Source: Novosphingobium sp. BW1 (GTDB lineage Bacteria; Pseudomonadota; Alphaproteobacteria; Sphingomonadales; Sphingomonadaceae). From it: a stretch of DNA of 64,000 nucleotides. Under the pieces are notes generated by a model. It made no database searches. It was not told where the DNA came from and saw only the letters and a list, made by a program, of their open reading frames with translations. The position numbers and the translations under genes were made by a program. Shown here in pieces: positions 16,245-24,616 of this stretch; position 1 is the first letter of the stretch; every line of letters begins with the position of its first letter. The stretch covers positions 62,001 through 126,000 of the forward strand of contig NZ_VIRF01000089.1 of NCBI RefSeq assembly GCF_008107685.1. Direction: 5' to 3'.

Positions 16245-16663
16245 GGGGCATCGCCCTCGCTGGCAAGCGGCCTCTCGCGCACGAACCCGTGCAGGCCGAA
16301 CCACCACTGCGCCGCGATCACTGCGCCTTTCACCGGCTGGAGCATGCCGAGCATCATCGCCAGTGCGAGCGGAATGACGATGAGGAAGATCGCGAGCGGT
16401 TCCAGCGCGAAGTCCTTGGACAGCGCGATGACGATCGGGGCCATCAGGTGCCCGGTCACAATCATCGCGATGTAGGCGGGGAAATCGTCCGCGCGCTGGT
16501 GCGTGAGGTCGACCCGGCAGGCGGCACAACTATCGTTGGGCTTCAGCCACTTGCGAAAGAGGCGGGCCTCCCCGCAGCGGGGGCAACGCCCGCGCCCGGC
16601 GCGCAAGGCAGCCTCGGGGAAGGTGGCGGGAAGGGCGATCTCGTGAGCTGCGCGCATGGCCAT
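16241..16663 (-). CDS. DUF983 family membrane protein
   Basis: 140 residues. An N-terminal zinc-ribbon-like part has two Cys pairs (CPRCGEARLF and CAACRVDL, about residues 27-50) and is followed by two hydrophobic helices (about 63-82 and 86-108), the DUF983 arrangement. Function is unknown. Some alphaproteobacterial members lie near cytochrome oxidase genes, but none is near here. It overlaps the downstream MoeB/ThiF-like gene by 4 bases. Confidence 0.88.
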   Translation of the reverse strand: MAMRAAHEIALPATFPEAALRAGRGRCPRCGEARLFRKWLKPNDSCAACRVDLTHQRADDFPAYIAMIVTGHLMAPIVIALSKDFALEPLAIFLIVIPLALAMMLGMLQPVKGAVIAAQWWFGLHGFVRERPLASEGDAP

Positions 16664-16721
16664 GCCCTAGAGCAGGCGGGGGGACTCTATCAAGCGCGGA
16701 TGCGGGCGGGGGCAGGGGGGC

Positions 16722-17573
16722 TCAGGAGCGGGCGATGCGCACGCGGTTGCGGCCGGCCTCCTTCGCCTCGTAGAGCGCGGTGTCGGCGCGTCGGCTGGCC
16801 TCCTCCAGTTCCGCGACCGAGCGCAAAGGGGCAAGTCCGCAGGACAAAGTAACCGGCCAGGCCTCGTCGAGGAGCGCGGTATCGAGCGCGATAGAGGCGC
16901 GCAGGCGCTCCATCACGAGTCGGGCCTCGTCGACCAGCGTGTCGGGAAAGAGCAGGGCGAATTCCTCGCCGCCCCAGCGGCAGCACACGTCGCTTCGGCG
17001 CAGATCCGCTTCGAGCGCCTGGGCCAGGTTGCGCAGCAGCGTGTCGCCGGCATCGTGGCCGAAGCGGTCGTTGACGAGCTTGAAGTGGTCGAGGTCGATC
17101 AGGGCGAAGACGGCGTTGCCCTGGCGGGACAGGGCGCGCTCGGCGGCCTTCTTGAACCCCCGGCGGTTGAGGAGACCGGTCAGCGGATCGTGCTCGCTCA
17201 GCGTCTCCAGCCTGGCCAGGCGGGTCGAGGATTCCTGCGCTGCGACGATGACCCCGTCCAGCAGGCGGCCCACCAGATCGTCGCTGCCGGTGGGGATGCC
17301 GCCGGGCTGTTCCCCTGCCTGGATCGCGCGCAAGAGGTTGGTGGCCTTGCGGATTGGGGAGAGCAGGCCATGGATTGCCAGGACTCCGAAGATCGTGCCA
17401 GCCAATGTTGCAGCCAGAACAACGACGAGTGTCGGCACCGACCAGCCGCCCCAGAACGCCTGAAAGGCGAGTGTTGCCAGAAGCGGGACATGGACGGCGA
17501 AAAAACAGATGAAGAGGATGCGCCATTCGTAATGGCGGCGGAACAGGAAAGTCGTGGCGTTGTAAAAGCGCAT
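16722..17573 (-). CDS. Membrane-bound diguanylate cyclase (GGDEF domain)
   Basis: 283 residues from ATG 17573, with AGGAG just upstream. Two N-terminal membrane helices (ILFICFFAVHVPLLATLAF and the segment after GGWSVPTLVVVL), a HAMP-like linker (SPIRKATNLLRAIQAGE), then a GGDEF domain from about residue 120. The active site is GGEEF, and the inhibitory I-site RRSD lies five residues before it, so the enzyme should make c-di-GMP and be product-inhibited. DPLTGLLNRRGF and DLDHFKLVNDRFGHDAGD are canonical. No separate sensory domain is seen. It is downstream of dnaA on the same strand but separated by a terminator. Confidence 0.93.
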   Translation of the reverse strand: MRFYNATTFLFRRHYEWRILFICFFAVHVPLLATLAFQAFWGGWSVPTLVVVLAATLAGTIFGVLAIHGLLSPIRKATNLLRAIQAGEQPGGIPTGSDDLVGRLLDGVIVAAQESSTRLARLETLSEHDPLTGLLNRRGFKKAAERALSRQGNAVFALIDLDHFKLVNDRFGHDAGDTLLRNLAQALEADLRRSDVCCRWGGEEFALLFPDTLVDEARLVMERLRASIALDTALLDEAWPVTLSCGLAPLRSVAELEEASRRADTALYEAKEAGRNRVRIARS

Positions 17574-17704
17574 GATGGGGGCTCCTGCGGCTCTTCGTGT
17601 CTGTGTATTGAATCTCTTTTGTAGGTTTAACTCAAATATTTTCGCCAAGGGTGTACACGGGTTAACGTTGTTTTGCGCGACCACGGTGTTTCTGCGCACA
17701 TGCA

Positions 17705-17736
17705 AAAGGGGCGCCCGGTTGCCCGAGCGCCCCTTT
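17705..17736 (-). terminator. Rho-independent-like terminator downstream of dnaA
   Basis: AAAGGGGCGC (17705-17714) pairs with GCGCCCCTTT (17727-17736) around a 12-base loop. It lies 37 bases past the dnaA stop in the direction of dnaA transcription, and on that strand the stem ends in a T-rich run (CCCCTTTTG). Confidence 0.75.
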
Positions 17737-17772
17737 GTGTAATCTGACGTGTTGCCGCTCTGGTCGCGCAGA

Positions 17773-19275
17773 TCAGCTTTCGAGCTGGCGCAGCAGGCTG
17801 CGTACGTCGCCATCCATGTCGGCATCGCGCGTGCGGAGTTCCTCGATGAGGCGCACCGCGTGAATCACCGTCGAGTGGTCGCGGCCACCGAACTTGCGGC
17901 CGATCTCGGGGTACGAACGCGGGGTCAGCACCTTGGCGAGGTACATCGCGACCTGGCGCGGCCGCACCACGGCGCGGGCGCGGCGCTTCGAGCTCATCTC
18001 GGTGCGGTCGATGCGGTAGAACTGGCAGACCGTGCGCTGGATCTCGTCGATCGTGATGCGGCGGCGGTTGGCCGAAAGGATGTCGGTGAGCTGTTCCTCG
18101 GCCAGCTGCAGCGAGACCTGCTGGCCGGTGAGCTGGGCGTAGGCAATCAGCTTGTTGAGACCGCCGACCAGTTCACGCACGTTACGGTTGATGGTGCGTG
18201 CAAGGAATTCCACGACGTCGGTGGGGACGTCGATCGAAGCGAAACGCTGCAGGCGGTTCTCCAGGATCGCGCGGCGCAGTTCGATATCGGCGGGCTGGAT
18301 GTCCGCGACGAGGCCCATCGAGAGGCGTGAGAGAAGGCGCGGCTCGACGCCGTCGAGCGCCTGGGGCGCACGGTCGGCGGCGAAGACCAGGCGTTTGCCT
18401 TCCTGGAGCAGCGCATCGATCGTGTAGAGCAGCTCTTCCTGGGCCGAGGCCTTGCCGATGATGAACTGGATATCGTCGACCAGAAGGAGGTCGAAGCCGC
18501 GCAGGCGGGCCTTGAACTCGATCATCTGGTTCTGGCGCAGCGCCTGTACGAACTCGACCATGAAGCGTTCGGCCGAGCAATAGAAGATCCGGGCGTGCGG
18601 GTGATTCGTGAGGTAGGCGTGGCCGATCGCGTGCAGCAGGTGCGTCTTGCCCTGGCCGGTCGAGGCCTTGAGGTAAAGCGGCGAGAACTGCGGGGTTTCG
18701 GTCGCGGCCATGCGCTGCGCAGCGTTGCAGGCGAGGACGTTGCTCTCGCCGGTCACGAACGAGGAAAAGGTCTGCGACGCGTCGATGCCGGCCGGGCCCT
18801 GGCCCAGTGCAGTGAAGGCTTCGCCCGAGAGAGCGGCGGAGAGGGGGGCGCCAGCAGCGTGTGCCGAATCATTCGCGGGCGCGCGGCTGGGGCGGCCGCT
18901 GCTGCCAAGGCGTAGCTCGGGGAGTTGGCGACGGCCGGGCTGCACCAGGATGCGCACGTGGCGCACGTCGGGACGGGCGATCTTCCAGGCCAGCGAGAGG
19001 CGGTCGGCAAAGCGATCGTTTACCCAGTTGGCCGAAAATTCGGTGGGGAGATAGAGATCGAGCGTGCCGGTTTCCTTGCAATAGTTGCCCGGCTGAATCG
19101 GCTTGATCCACTGGCTGTGCGCCTGGTGGCCAAGGTCCTTGCGCAGGCCCTGGCTGATGTCAGCCCAGTCCGCTGCGAGGTTCACCGCTTCACGCTCCTC
19201 TTCCGTTGTCACTTTGACTGCCTTGACCTTCTTGCTTGCGCTGCCTGCGCCCTGACCCGTTGACGATACTGACAC
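17773..19275 (-). CDS. dnaA: Chromosomal replication initiator DnaA
   Basis: 500 residues from GTG 19275 (AGGGGAG upstream); longer in-frame starts would add unrelated basic sequence. Domain I (DISQGLRKDLGHQAHSQWIKP), a short Pro/Ala-rich linker, AAA+ domain III with Walker A STGQGKTHLLHAIG and Walker B LLLVDDIQFI, an Arg-finger region (GVEPRLLSRLSMG), and DNA-binding domain IV with signature FGGRDHSTVIHAV. It initiates replication by binding DnaA boxes at oriC. No dnaN or recF follows: the neighbours are a diguanylate cyclase and rpsT, as in other alphaproteobacteria where dnaA is separate from dnaN. Confidence 0.96.
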   Translation of the reverse strand: MSVSSTGQGAGSASKKVKAVKVTTEEEREAVNLAADWADISQGLRKDLGHQAHSQWIKPIQPGNYCKETGTLDLYLPTEFSANWVNDRFADRLSLAWKIARPDVRHVRILVQPGRRQLPELRLGSSGRPSRAPANDSAHAAGAPLSAALSGEAFTALGQGPAGIDASQTFSSFVTGESNVLACNAAQRMAATETPQFSPLYLKASTGQGKTHLLHAIGHAYLTNHPHARIFYCSAERFMVEFVQALRQNQMIEFKARLRGFDLLLVDDIQFIIGKASAQEELLYTIDALLQEGKRLVFAADRAPQALDGVEPRLLSRLSMGLVADIQPADIELRRAILENRLQRFASIDVPTDVVEFLARTINRNVRELVGGLNKLIAYAQLTGQQVSLQLAEEQLTDILSANRRRITIDEIQRTVCQFYRIDRTEMSSKRRARAVVRPRQVAMYLAKVLTPRSYPEIGRKFGGRDHSTVIHAVRLIEELRTRDADMDGDVRSLLRQLES

Positions 19276-19391
19276 CTTACCGAACTCCCCTGGTTCGCTG
19301 CCAAAACCAACGTGGCACACCTGAAAAACACTGAATGCGAATGCGGCAAATGCGACGAAAGAGGACCGCGCTGGGGACAAAACCTCCCCGC

Positions 19392-19413
19392 GCTGCAAAA
19401 GCTCTTTTGCAGC
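19392..19413. promoter_or_regulatory. Perfect palindrome upstream of dnaA
   Basis: GCTGCAAAAG, CT, CTTTTGCAGC: a 10-bp perfect inverted repeat with a 2-base centre, 117 bases upstream of the dnaA GTG. The short centre argues for a protein-bound DNA dyad more than an RNA hairpin. The binding factor is unknown. Confidence 0.45.
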
Positions 19414-19673
19414 CGCTCGTTCCACTCTATCGCGATTTGCCCGGCCAGTTCCGCAACGGCCGGAAGTCCTTTTAGGGAGGGCTTTGGCCCACAGGCAAGA
19501 CGGCCATCCCAAAATAAAAAAATTTAAGGCAGTTGACTCACGTAAGTCTGCGGGAAACGCCGTAACAAAGGTGTTTTGTGACGTATTTCCAAGGGTTTGC
19601 AGATTTCGCTGCGGCGAATCGCGGTGTTTCCTAGGCTTTCGTCAAACGAGATGGAAACACCTGCTCGGAACGC

Positions 19674-19706
19674 AACAAGGCCGGGGATCGCCTCCCCGGC
19701 CTTGTT
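19674..19706 (-). terminator. Strong terminator downstream of rpsT
   Basis: AACAAGGCCGGGGA (19674-19687) pairs perfectly with TCCCCGGCCTTGTT (19693-19706), a 14-bp stem with a 5-base loop, located 60 bases beyond the rpsT stop in its direction of transcription. Confidence 0.85.
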
Positions 19707-19766
19707 CCACTTTCGTACTGATTTCGGCCCGGATCGGAGGTCCGTTCCGGGCGAATCAGGAAAGGA

Positions 19767-20027
19767 TCAGAGCGCCGAAACGCGCTTCGTCAGACGCGAC
19801 ATCTTGCGCGCTGCGGTGTTCTTGTGGAGCACACCGCGGGCAACGCCACGGGCGAGCTCGGGCTGGGCTTCCTTGAGCGCGGCCGAAGCGGCGGACTTGT
19901 CACCACCGGCAATCGCGCTCTCGACCTTCTTCACGAAGGTGCGGATGCGGCTCATGCGGTTGGTGTTGATGAGTGCACGACGCTCATTGCGACGGATGCG
20001 CTTACGGGCTTGCGGCGTATTGGCCAT
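19767..20027 (-). CDS. rpsT: 30S ribosomal protein S20
   Basis: 86-residue basic protein that binds 16S rRNA early in 30S assembly. N-terminus MANTPQARKRIRRNERRALIN, a central KKVESAIAGGDKSAA, and the C-terminal KNTAARKMSRLTKRVSAL helix match the family in sequence and length. ATG 20027 follows AGAGGAA; an upstream in-frame start would prepend unrelated residues. It is monocistronic, with its own terminator at 19674-19706. Confidence 0.97.
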   Translation of the reverse strand: MANTPQARKRIRRNERRALINTNRMSRIRTFVKKVESAIAGGDKSAASAALKEAQPELARGVARGVLHKNTAARKMSRLTKRVSAL

Positions 20028-20165
20028 TAACGTTCCTCTGTCTGGCCGCCTCGCGGCCCCTTGCCTGGTCGAATCTCGAAAATTTGGCGAACGGATTCGC
20101 CGGAAAGCGCGCCCCATAGCGGTGGGACCCGATTTCGTCAAGATACAGCGCGTGTCGGGAATGGC

Positions 20166-20978
20166 TCACTTCTGGCATTTCCGGCACCAGAAGGTGCTGC
20201 GCCCGCCCTGCACGAAGCGCAGGACCGGCCCGCCACATAGGCAAGCTTCGCCTTCGCGTCCATAGACCTGCCAGGAAGTCGCAAAATAGCCCAGTTCTCC
20301 TGTGGGCTGGGCGTAGTCGCGGATTGTCGAGCCGCCCGCTGCGATCGATTCGGTGAGCACGTCGCGAATCGCGGGGACGAGTCGTTTGAGCGCGGGGAGG
20401 GTGACTTTGCCCGCCGCCTTGTCGGGCCGGATGCCAGAACGGAACAGCGCTTCGCACACGTAGATGTTACCGAGCCCCGCGACGATCCCCTGATCGAGGA
20501 GGAGCAGTTTCACCGGCGCGATTCGATCCCGGAACGCCGCCTTGAGATGGGTGGGCGTGAGGTCTGGGCCAAGCGGCTCGGGACCCATCTTCGCAAACGG
20601 CCCCCAGCTTTCGAGACCCGCGCTGGGCACGAGATCGACCGAGCCGAAGCGGCGTGCGTCGTTGAGGGCGAGCGTGTGGCCGGCACTTGTGGTGAGGACG
20701 AGGTGGTCGTGCTTCTCGGGGCGCTCGGGCTCGATCCTCCAGCGGCCTGACATGCCCAGGTGAAAGACCAGGGTGACCTCGCGGTCGGTATGGACAAGGC
20801 CGTACTTGGCGCGTCGTCCCATGCCGGTCACGCGCGTGCCGGTCAGCGTCTGGACGAGATCGGGCGGGAAGGGGCGGCGCAGGTCCGGGCGGTTTACGGC
20901 AACGCGGGCAATCCGCTCGCCATTGAGAAAGCGGGCAAGGCCGCGCACGGTCGTTTCGACTTCAGGGAGTTCAGGCAT
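20166..20978 (-). CDS. mutM: Formamidopyrimidine-DNA glycosylase
   Basis: 270-residue base-excision repair enzyme for 8-oxoguanine and formamidopyrimidines. It starts MPELPEVETT: Pro2 (nucleophile once Met is removed) and Glu3 are catalytic. Further conserved parts are the catalytic Lys region (GRRAKYGL), FHLGMSGRW, the helix-two-turn-helix (DQGIVAGLGNIYVCEAL), and the C-terminal zinc finger (CLCG and CRKC). ATG 20978 is fixed by the need for Pro2, although the frame is open upstream. It lies 138 bases upstream of rpsT on the same strand. Confidence 0.97.
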   Translation of the reverse strand: MPELPEVETTVRGLARFLNGERIARVAVNRPDLRRPFPPDLVQTLTGTRVTGMGRRAKYGLVHTDREVTLVFHLGMSGRWRIEPERPEKHDHLVLTTSAGHTLALNDARRFGSVDLVPSAGLESWGPFAKMGPEPLGPDLTPTHLKAAFRDRIAPVKLLLLDQGIVAGLGNIYVCEALFRSGIRPDKAAGKVTLPALKRLVPAIRDVLTESIAAGGSTIRDYAQPTGELGYFATSWQVYGREGEACLCGGPVLRFVQGGRSTFWCRKCQK

Positions 20979-21135
20979 GGTTCTGCCTGTGTAGGTACGA
21001 TTGGCGAAGGATGCGAGAGGTGCGAAGGCGAGGGCTATCTCTTGCAAATTTGTAAGGGGCATCTCCTAGAGGCTCTTCCAAGAGGCCGGCGCTTTGCCGT
21101 CGCCAGAGCGGTGCGGGCAAGGTAAGTCCCCCGCC

Positions 21136-22095
21136 ATGGCCGATTCTTCCCCATCCCTGCCCTCGTCTCCCTCCGCGCTGCGTCCCTTCCTGATGCTGGG
21201 CCTTGTCATGCTGTTCTGGGCAGGCAATTCCATTGTCGGGCGTGCGGTGCGCGAGGATATTCCGCCTTTCACGCTGGCATTCGGGCGCTGGGTGATCGCG
21301 GTCCTGTTCGTGGCCCCGCTGGCGCTCCCCAAGCTGCGTGCGCAGTGGCCGCAGGTCCGGGCGCGGGCAGGGTGGTTGGTGCTGCTCGGCTTCCTGGGCG
21401 TCGTCTGCTTCAATTCCTTCGTCTACTCCGGGCTCCACTACACCAGCGCGACGAACGCTCTGCTGCTCCAGGCTGCGGTGCCGACCTGCGTGCTATTGTT
21501 CGACTTTCTGCTTTTCCGGGCGCGCCCGGCGGCTTTGCAGGTCGCAGGCGTGGCGGTGTCGACGCTGGGCGTACTCTTCATCGTCTTTCGCGGCGATTGG
21601 GCAGCGGTGGAGGCGCTCGCTATCGGAGGGCTGGGCGACGCGTTGATCCTGTGCGGAGTGGTGTGCTGGGCTTTCTACACGGTGCTCCTGCGCAAGAAGC
21701 CCGCGGTCGATGCGCCGGTCTTCGTATTCCTGACCTTCCTTCTGGGCGCCATCGCGCTGGCCCCGCTCGCCGCCTTCGAGGCATCTCGCGGGCTTGCCGT
21801 CGCCTGGTCCTGGCCGGTGGTAGGAGCTTTCGTCTACGTCGGGCTGTTTCCCTCGGTACTCGCCTATTTCATCTACATCGCCGCGACCATGCAGCTGGGC
21901 CCGGCGCGCGCGGGGCAAGGCATCACGCTGATGCCGCTCTTCGGTGCACTGCTGTCCGCGCTGCTGCTGGGCGAGGATATCGCGCTCTTCCATGGCATCG
22001 GCATGGGTCTCATCCTCGTGGGCATCGTGCTGGGTGCATGGGCCTTGCGTGCAGGTGCAAAATCACCAGTGGCGCTCCGCGCACCACGGGGCTAG
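21136..22095 (+). CDS. EamA family (DMT superfamily) transporter
   Basis: 319-residue inner-membrane protein with ten predicted helices made of two five-helix EamA repeats. The first repeat begins LMLGLVMLFWAGNSIVGRAV and the second LGDALILCGVVCWAFYTVLLRK; AGQGITLMPLFGALLSALLLGE is the typical last part. Such proteins export amino acids or other metabolites; no substrate can be named. ATG 21136 removes an unrelated 14-residue extension. It is divergent from mutM and 11 bases upstream of ubiE. Confidence 0.85.
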   Translation: MADSSPSLPSSPSALRPFLMLGLVMLFWAGNSIVGRAVREDIPPFTLAFGRWVIAVLFVAPLALPKLRAQWPQVRARAGWLVLLGFLGVVCFNSFVYSGLHYTSATNALLLQAAVPTCVLLFDFLLFRARPAALQVAGVAVSTLGVLFIVFRGDWAAVEALAIGGLGDALILCGVVCWAFYTVLLRKKPAVDAPVFVFLTFLLGAIALAPLAAFEASRGLAVAWSWPVVGAFVYVGLFPSVLAYFIYIAATMQLGPARAGQGITLMPLFGALLSALLLGEDIALFHGIGMGLILVGIVLGAWALRAGAKSPVALRAPRG

Positions 22096-22106
22096 AGGAC
22101 TGAGTC

Positions 22107-22838
22107 ATGAGTGAAACGGTTTCCTTCGGGTACGAAGAGGTCGCTGCCGAGGAGAAGGCCGGCAAGGTCGGTGCCATCTTCTCGAACGTCGCGCGCAAGT
22201 ACGACATCATGAACGATGCCATGTCGGCCGGCATGCACCGGGTGTGGAAGGACGACTTCGTGCGCCGGGTAAAACCCCGCGCGGGCGAGCAGATCCTCGA
22301 CATGGCGGGCGGCACGGGCGACATCGCCTTCCGCATGGAGGCCAAGGGCGCCGTCGTCACCGTCTCCGACATCAACCAGGACATGCTCGATGTCGGCATC
22401 GAACGCGCGATGGAACGCGGCATCGATACGCTGGTGTGGTCGCGCCAGAACGCCGAGGAGCTGACGTTCCCGGATCGCCACTTCGACGCCTACACCATCG
22501 CTTTTGGCATCCGCAACGTCACCCACATCGACAAGGCGCTGCTCGAGGCGCACCGCGTGCTCAAGTATGGCGGGCGCTTCTTCTGCCTCGAATTTTCGAC
22601 CACCGAATGGCCCGGCTTCAAGGAAGTCTATGACGCCTACTCGCACAAGCTGGTCCCCAAGCTGGGCAAGATGATCGCGGGCGATGCGGACTCCTACCGC
22701 TACCTCATCGAATCGATCCGCCGCTTCCCGCCCATGCCCGAGTTCGAGGGGATGATCCGCGCGGCCGGTTTCAAGCACACCAGGGTCGAGCCGATTCTGG
22801 GCGGTCTTGTCGCGATCCACTCGGGCTGGAAGGTCTGA
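22107..22838 (+). CDS. ubiE: Ubiquinone/menaquinone methyltransferase UbiE
   Basis: 243-residue class I SAM-dependent C-methyltransferase of ubiquinone synthesis. Diagnostic segments: VARKYDIMNDAMSAGMHRVWKD, SAM motif I ILDMAGGTGDIAFRM (about residues 61-75), ITIAFGIRN-type motif seen as YTIAFGIRNVTHIDKAL, GGRFFCLEFS, and the C-terminal GGLVAIHSGWKV. ATG 22107 is preceded by AGAGGA. ubiB starts 10 bases downstream, the common ubiE-ubiB pairing in alphaproteobacteria. Confidence 0.96.
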   Translation: MSETVSFGYEEVAAEEKAGKVGAIFSNVARKYDIMNDAMSAGMHRVWKDDFVRRVKPRAGEQILDMAGGTGDIAFRMEAKGAVVTVSDINQDMLDVGIERAMERGIDTLVWSRQNAEELTFPDRHFDAYTIAFGIRNVTHIDKALLEAHRVLKYGGRFFCLEFSTTEWPGFKEVYDAYSHKLVPKLGKMIAGDADSYRYLIESIRRFPPMPEFEGMIRAAGFKHTRVEPILGGLVAIHSGWKV

Positions 22839-22848
22839 GACAGGCATC

Positions 22849-24417
22849 GTGACCTCCCGACTGACGCATATTCGCAGGCTCCTGAAATGGGGCCGGGTCC
22901 TCGCTCGCCATGGCGCGCTGCGCGGGATCGAGAACGATCGCAACGCGCCCGCACCGGTCAAGCGCCTGTGTCGCGTCGCACGCTTTGGTGCCAAGCAGGG
23001 GGACGAGCCCGACTACGCCGGCGCCTTCGGTTCGATCGGCCCGGCCGCGATCAAGCTGGGCCAGGCGCTTGCGACGCGGCCCGACCTTGTCGGCGAGGGA
23101 CCCGCGCGCAATCTGCTGACCTTGCAGGACAGCCTGCCGCCGGTTGACTTCGCGCTCATTCGCAAGCGTGTCGAGGAAAGCTTCGAGCGCCCCCTGGAAG
23201 AGGTCTTCGCGACCTTCGAGGAGCAGCCCATCGGCGCGGCCTCGATCGCGCAGGTCCACGCCGCGACCACGCTCGATGGGCGCAAGGTGGCAGTCAAGGT
23301 TCTGCGTCCTGGCATTCGCGAGCAGTTCAACCGCGATGTCGAGACCTACGAGTGGGCCGCCGCGCACCTGGAAGCTTTCGGGGGCGAGGCCGCGCGCTTG
23401 CGCCCGCGTGCGGTGATCGCCAATCTCAAGCGCTGGACCGTGCGCGAACTCGACCTCAGACGCGAGGCCGCCTCGGCCTCGGAGCTCGCCGACGGGATGA
23501 AGGCGGTCGAGGGCTACCGCATCCCCTCCATCGACTGGGAGCGTACCAACGGCCAGGTCCTGACGCTGGAGTGGATCGACGGCATCAAGATGAGCAACCT
23601 GGTGGCGATGAAGGCGGCGGGTTACGACCTGCCCGAACTTGCCCACCGGCTGGTGCTCACTTTCCTCAAGCAGGCGATCTCGGCCGGTTTCTTCCACGCC
23701 GACATGCACCAGGGCAACTTGTTCGTGCAGGGCACGCCCGAGGACGCCACGATCGTGGCCATCGATTTTGGCATCATGGGGCGCATCAACCGCCAGGCGC
23801 GGCTGTGGCTGGCCGAGATCCTCTATGGCCTGACCACTGGCAACTACAAGCGCGTCGCCGAAATTCACTTCGAGGCGCAGTACGTGCCGAGCTACCATTC
23901 GGTCGAGGACTTCGCGACGGCGCTGCGCGCGGTGGGCGAGCCCATGCGTGGCAAGCCGGTGTCCGAGCTTTCGGTCGGGCAGATGCTCGACGGGCTCTTT
24001 GCCATCACCCGTGACTTTGACATGGCGGTGCAGCCGCACCTGCTGCTGCTGCAGAAGACCATGGTCATGGTCGAGGGGCTGGCGACCGCGCTTGACCCGC
24101 AGATCAACATGTGGGACGTGGCCGCGCCCTTCGTGAAGGATTGGATCCGCGACGAACTGGGGCCGGAGGCCGTCATCGCCGACCGCCTGCGCGAGGACCT
24201 GGCGACAGTCGCGCGCCTGCCCGCGCTGGTGCGCCGGATCGAGGAGCGCTTCCCCCCCAAGGGCGGCGCGCCCGAACAGGCTCCTCTTCCCGAGATCGAT
24301 CTGCTCTGGGAGCGCAAGCGTAAACCCGATAATAACCACCTTGGTGGTTATATTCTCGCCGCAATTGCGGGGGGCATGGCCGTATGGGCGGTAACGCACT
24401 GGAACTTGATGCTGTAA
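22849..24417 (+). CDS. ubiB: Ubiquinone biosynthesis kinase-like protein UbiB
   Basis: 522-residue atypical ADCK/UbiB kinase-like protein needed for aerobic ubiquinone synthesis, anchored in the membrane at its C-terminus. It shows the KxGQ motif (AIKLGQALATRPD, near residue 66), the Ala-rich nucleotide loop region (AAASIAQVHAAT-like, seen as GAASIAQVHAATTLDG), invariant Lys in KVAVKVLRPG, FFHADMHQGN (catalytic loop) and AIDFGIMG (DFG). The C-terminus is a membrane helix. GTG 22849 is chosen because it lies 10 bases after ubiE with GAGACAGG between; a longer frame enters ubiE. Confidence 0.95.
   Translation: MTSRLTHIRRLLKWGRVLARHGALRGIENDRNAPAPVKRLCRVARFGAKQGDEPDYAGAFGSIGPAAIKLGQALATRPDLVGEGPARNLLTLQDSLPPVDFALIRKRVEESFERPLEEVFATFEEQPIGAASIAQVHAATTLDGRKVAVKVLRPGIREQFNRDVETYEWAAAHLEAFGGEAARLRPRAVIANLKRWTVRELDLRREAASASELADGMKAVEGYRIPSIDWERTNGQVLTLEWIDGIKMSNLVAMKAAGYDLPELAHRLVLTFLKQAISAGFFHADMHQGNLFVQGTPEDATIVAIDFGIMGRINRQARLWLAEILYGLTTGNYKRVAEIHFEAQYVPSYHSVEDFATALRAVGEPMRGKPVSELSVGQMLDGLFAITRDFDMAVQPHLLLLQKTMVMVEGLATALDPQINMWDVAAPFVKDWIRDELGPEAVIADRLREDLATVARLPALVRRIEERFPPKGGAPEQAPLPEIDLLWERKRKPDNNHLGGYILAAIAGGMAVWAVTHWNLML
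24332..24351. promoter_or_regulatory. Perfect 9-bp dyad inside the 3' end of ubiB
   Basis: ATAACCACC, TT, GGTGGTTAT: a perfect inverted repeat inside the codons for NNHLGG near the end of ubiB, about 265 bases before coaBC. It is A/T-rich compared with surrounding code. It may be an operator for the coaBC-dut region or simply a coding coincidence. Confidence 0.3.
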
Positions 24418-24616
24418 CGCGCAGGGCCTGGGGCCTGTGGGAGTTCGCGCTGCGCTTTGCTGTGGAGCAGGAGGACTTGCCTGTCCCGCGCGGCCTTGTC
24501 GGAACCTTGCATTCGACAGGGCGCTTGTCCGAAGGCCGTAGCGCGCCCGGCAGCGGCCTGGCCCGCGCCACGGGCGGCAGCGTACTTGCGTTCTTTTCCT
24601 CCAAACCGATTGCGTG

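Larger units (their letters stand above)
19276..19766. other. Long intergenic region between dnaA and rpsT
   Basis: About 490 bases without a convincing gene. From left to right it holds the dnaA leader and promoter region, a perfect 22-base dyad (19392-19413), an A/T-rich patch (around 19508-19527, unusual in this GC-rich DNA), and the rpsT terminator (19674-19706). No consensus DnaA box (TTATNCACA) is visible on either strand, so I do not call an origin. Confidence 0.6.

Noticed and set aside
16241..16262. Similarity to the first repeat hairpin (GGGCATCGCCCTCG)
   Set aside because: Lies within the DUF983/MoeB-like coding overlap, lacks the rest of the element; coincidental.
19500..19535. 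A/T-rich patch upstream of dnaA considered as an origin unwinding element
   Set aside because: No DnaA boxes are visible nearby on either strand; one A/T-rich patch is not enough to call oriC.
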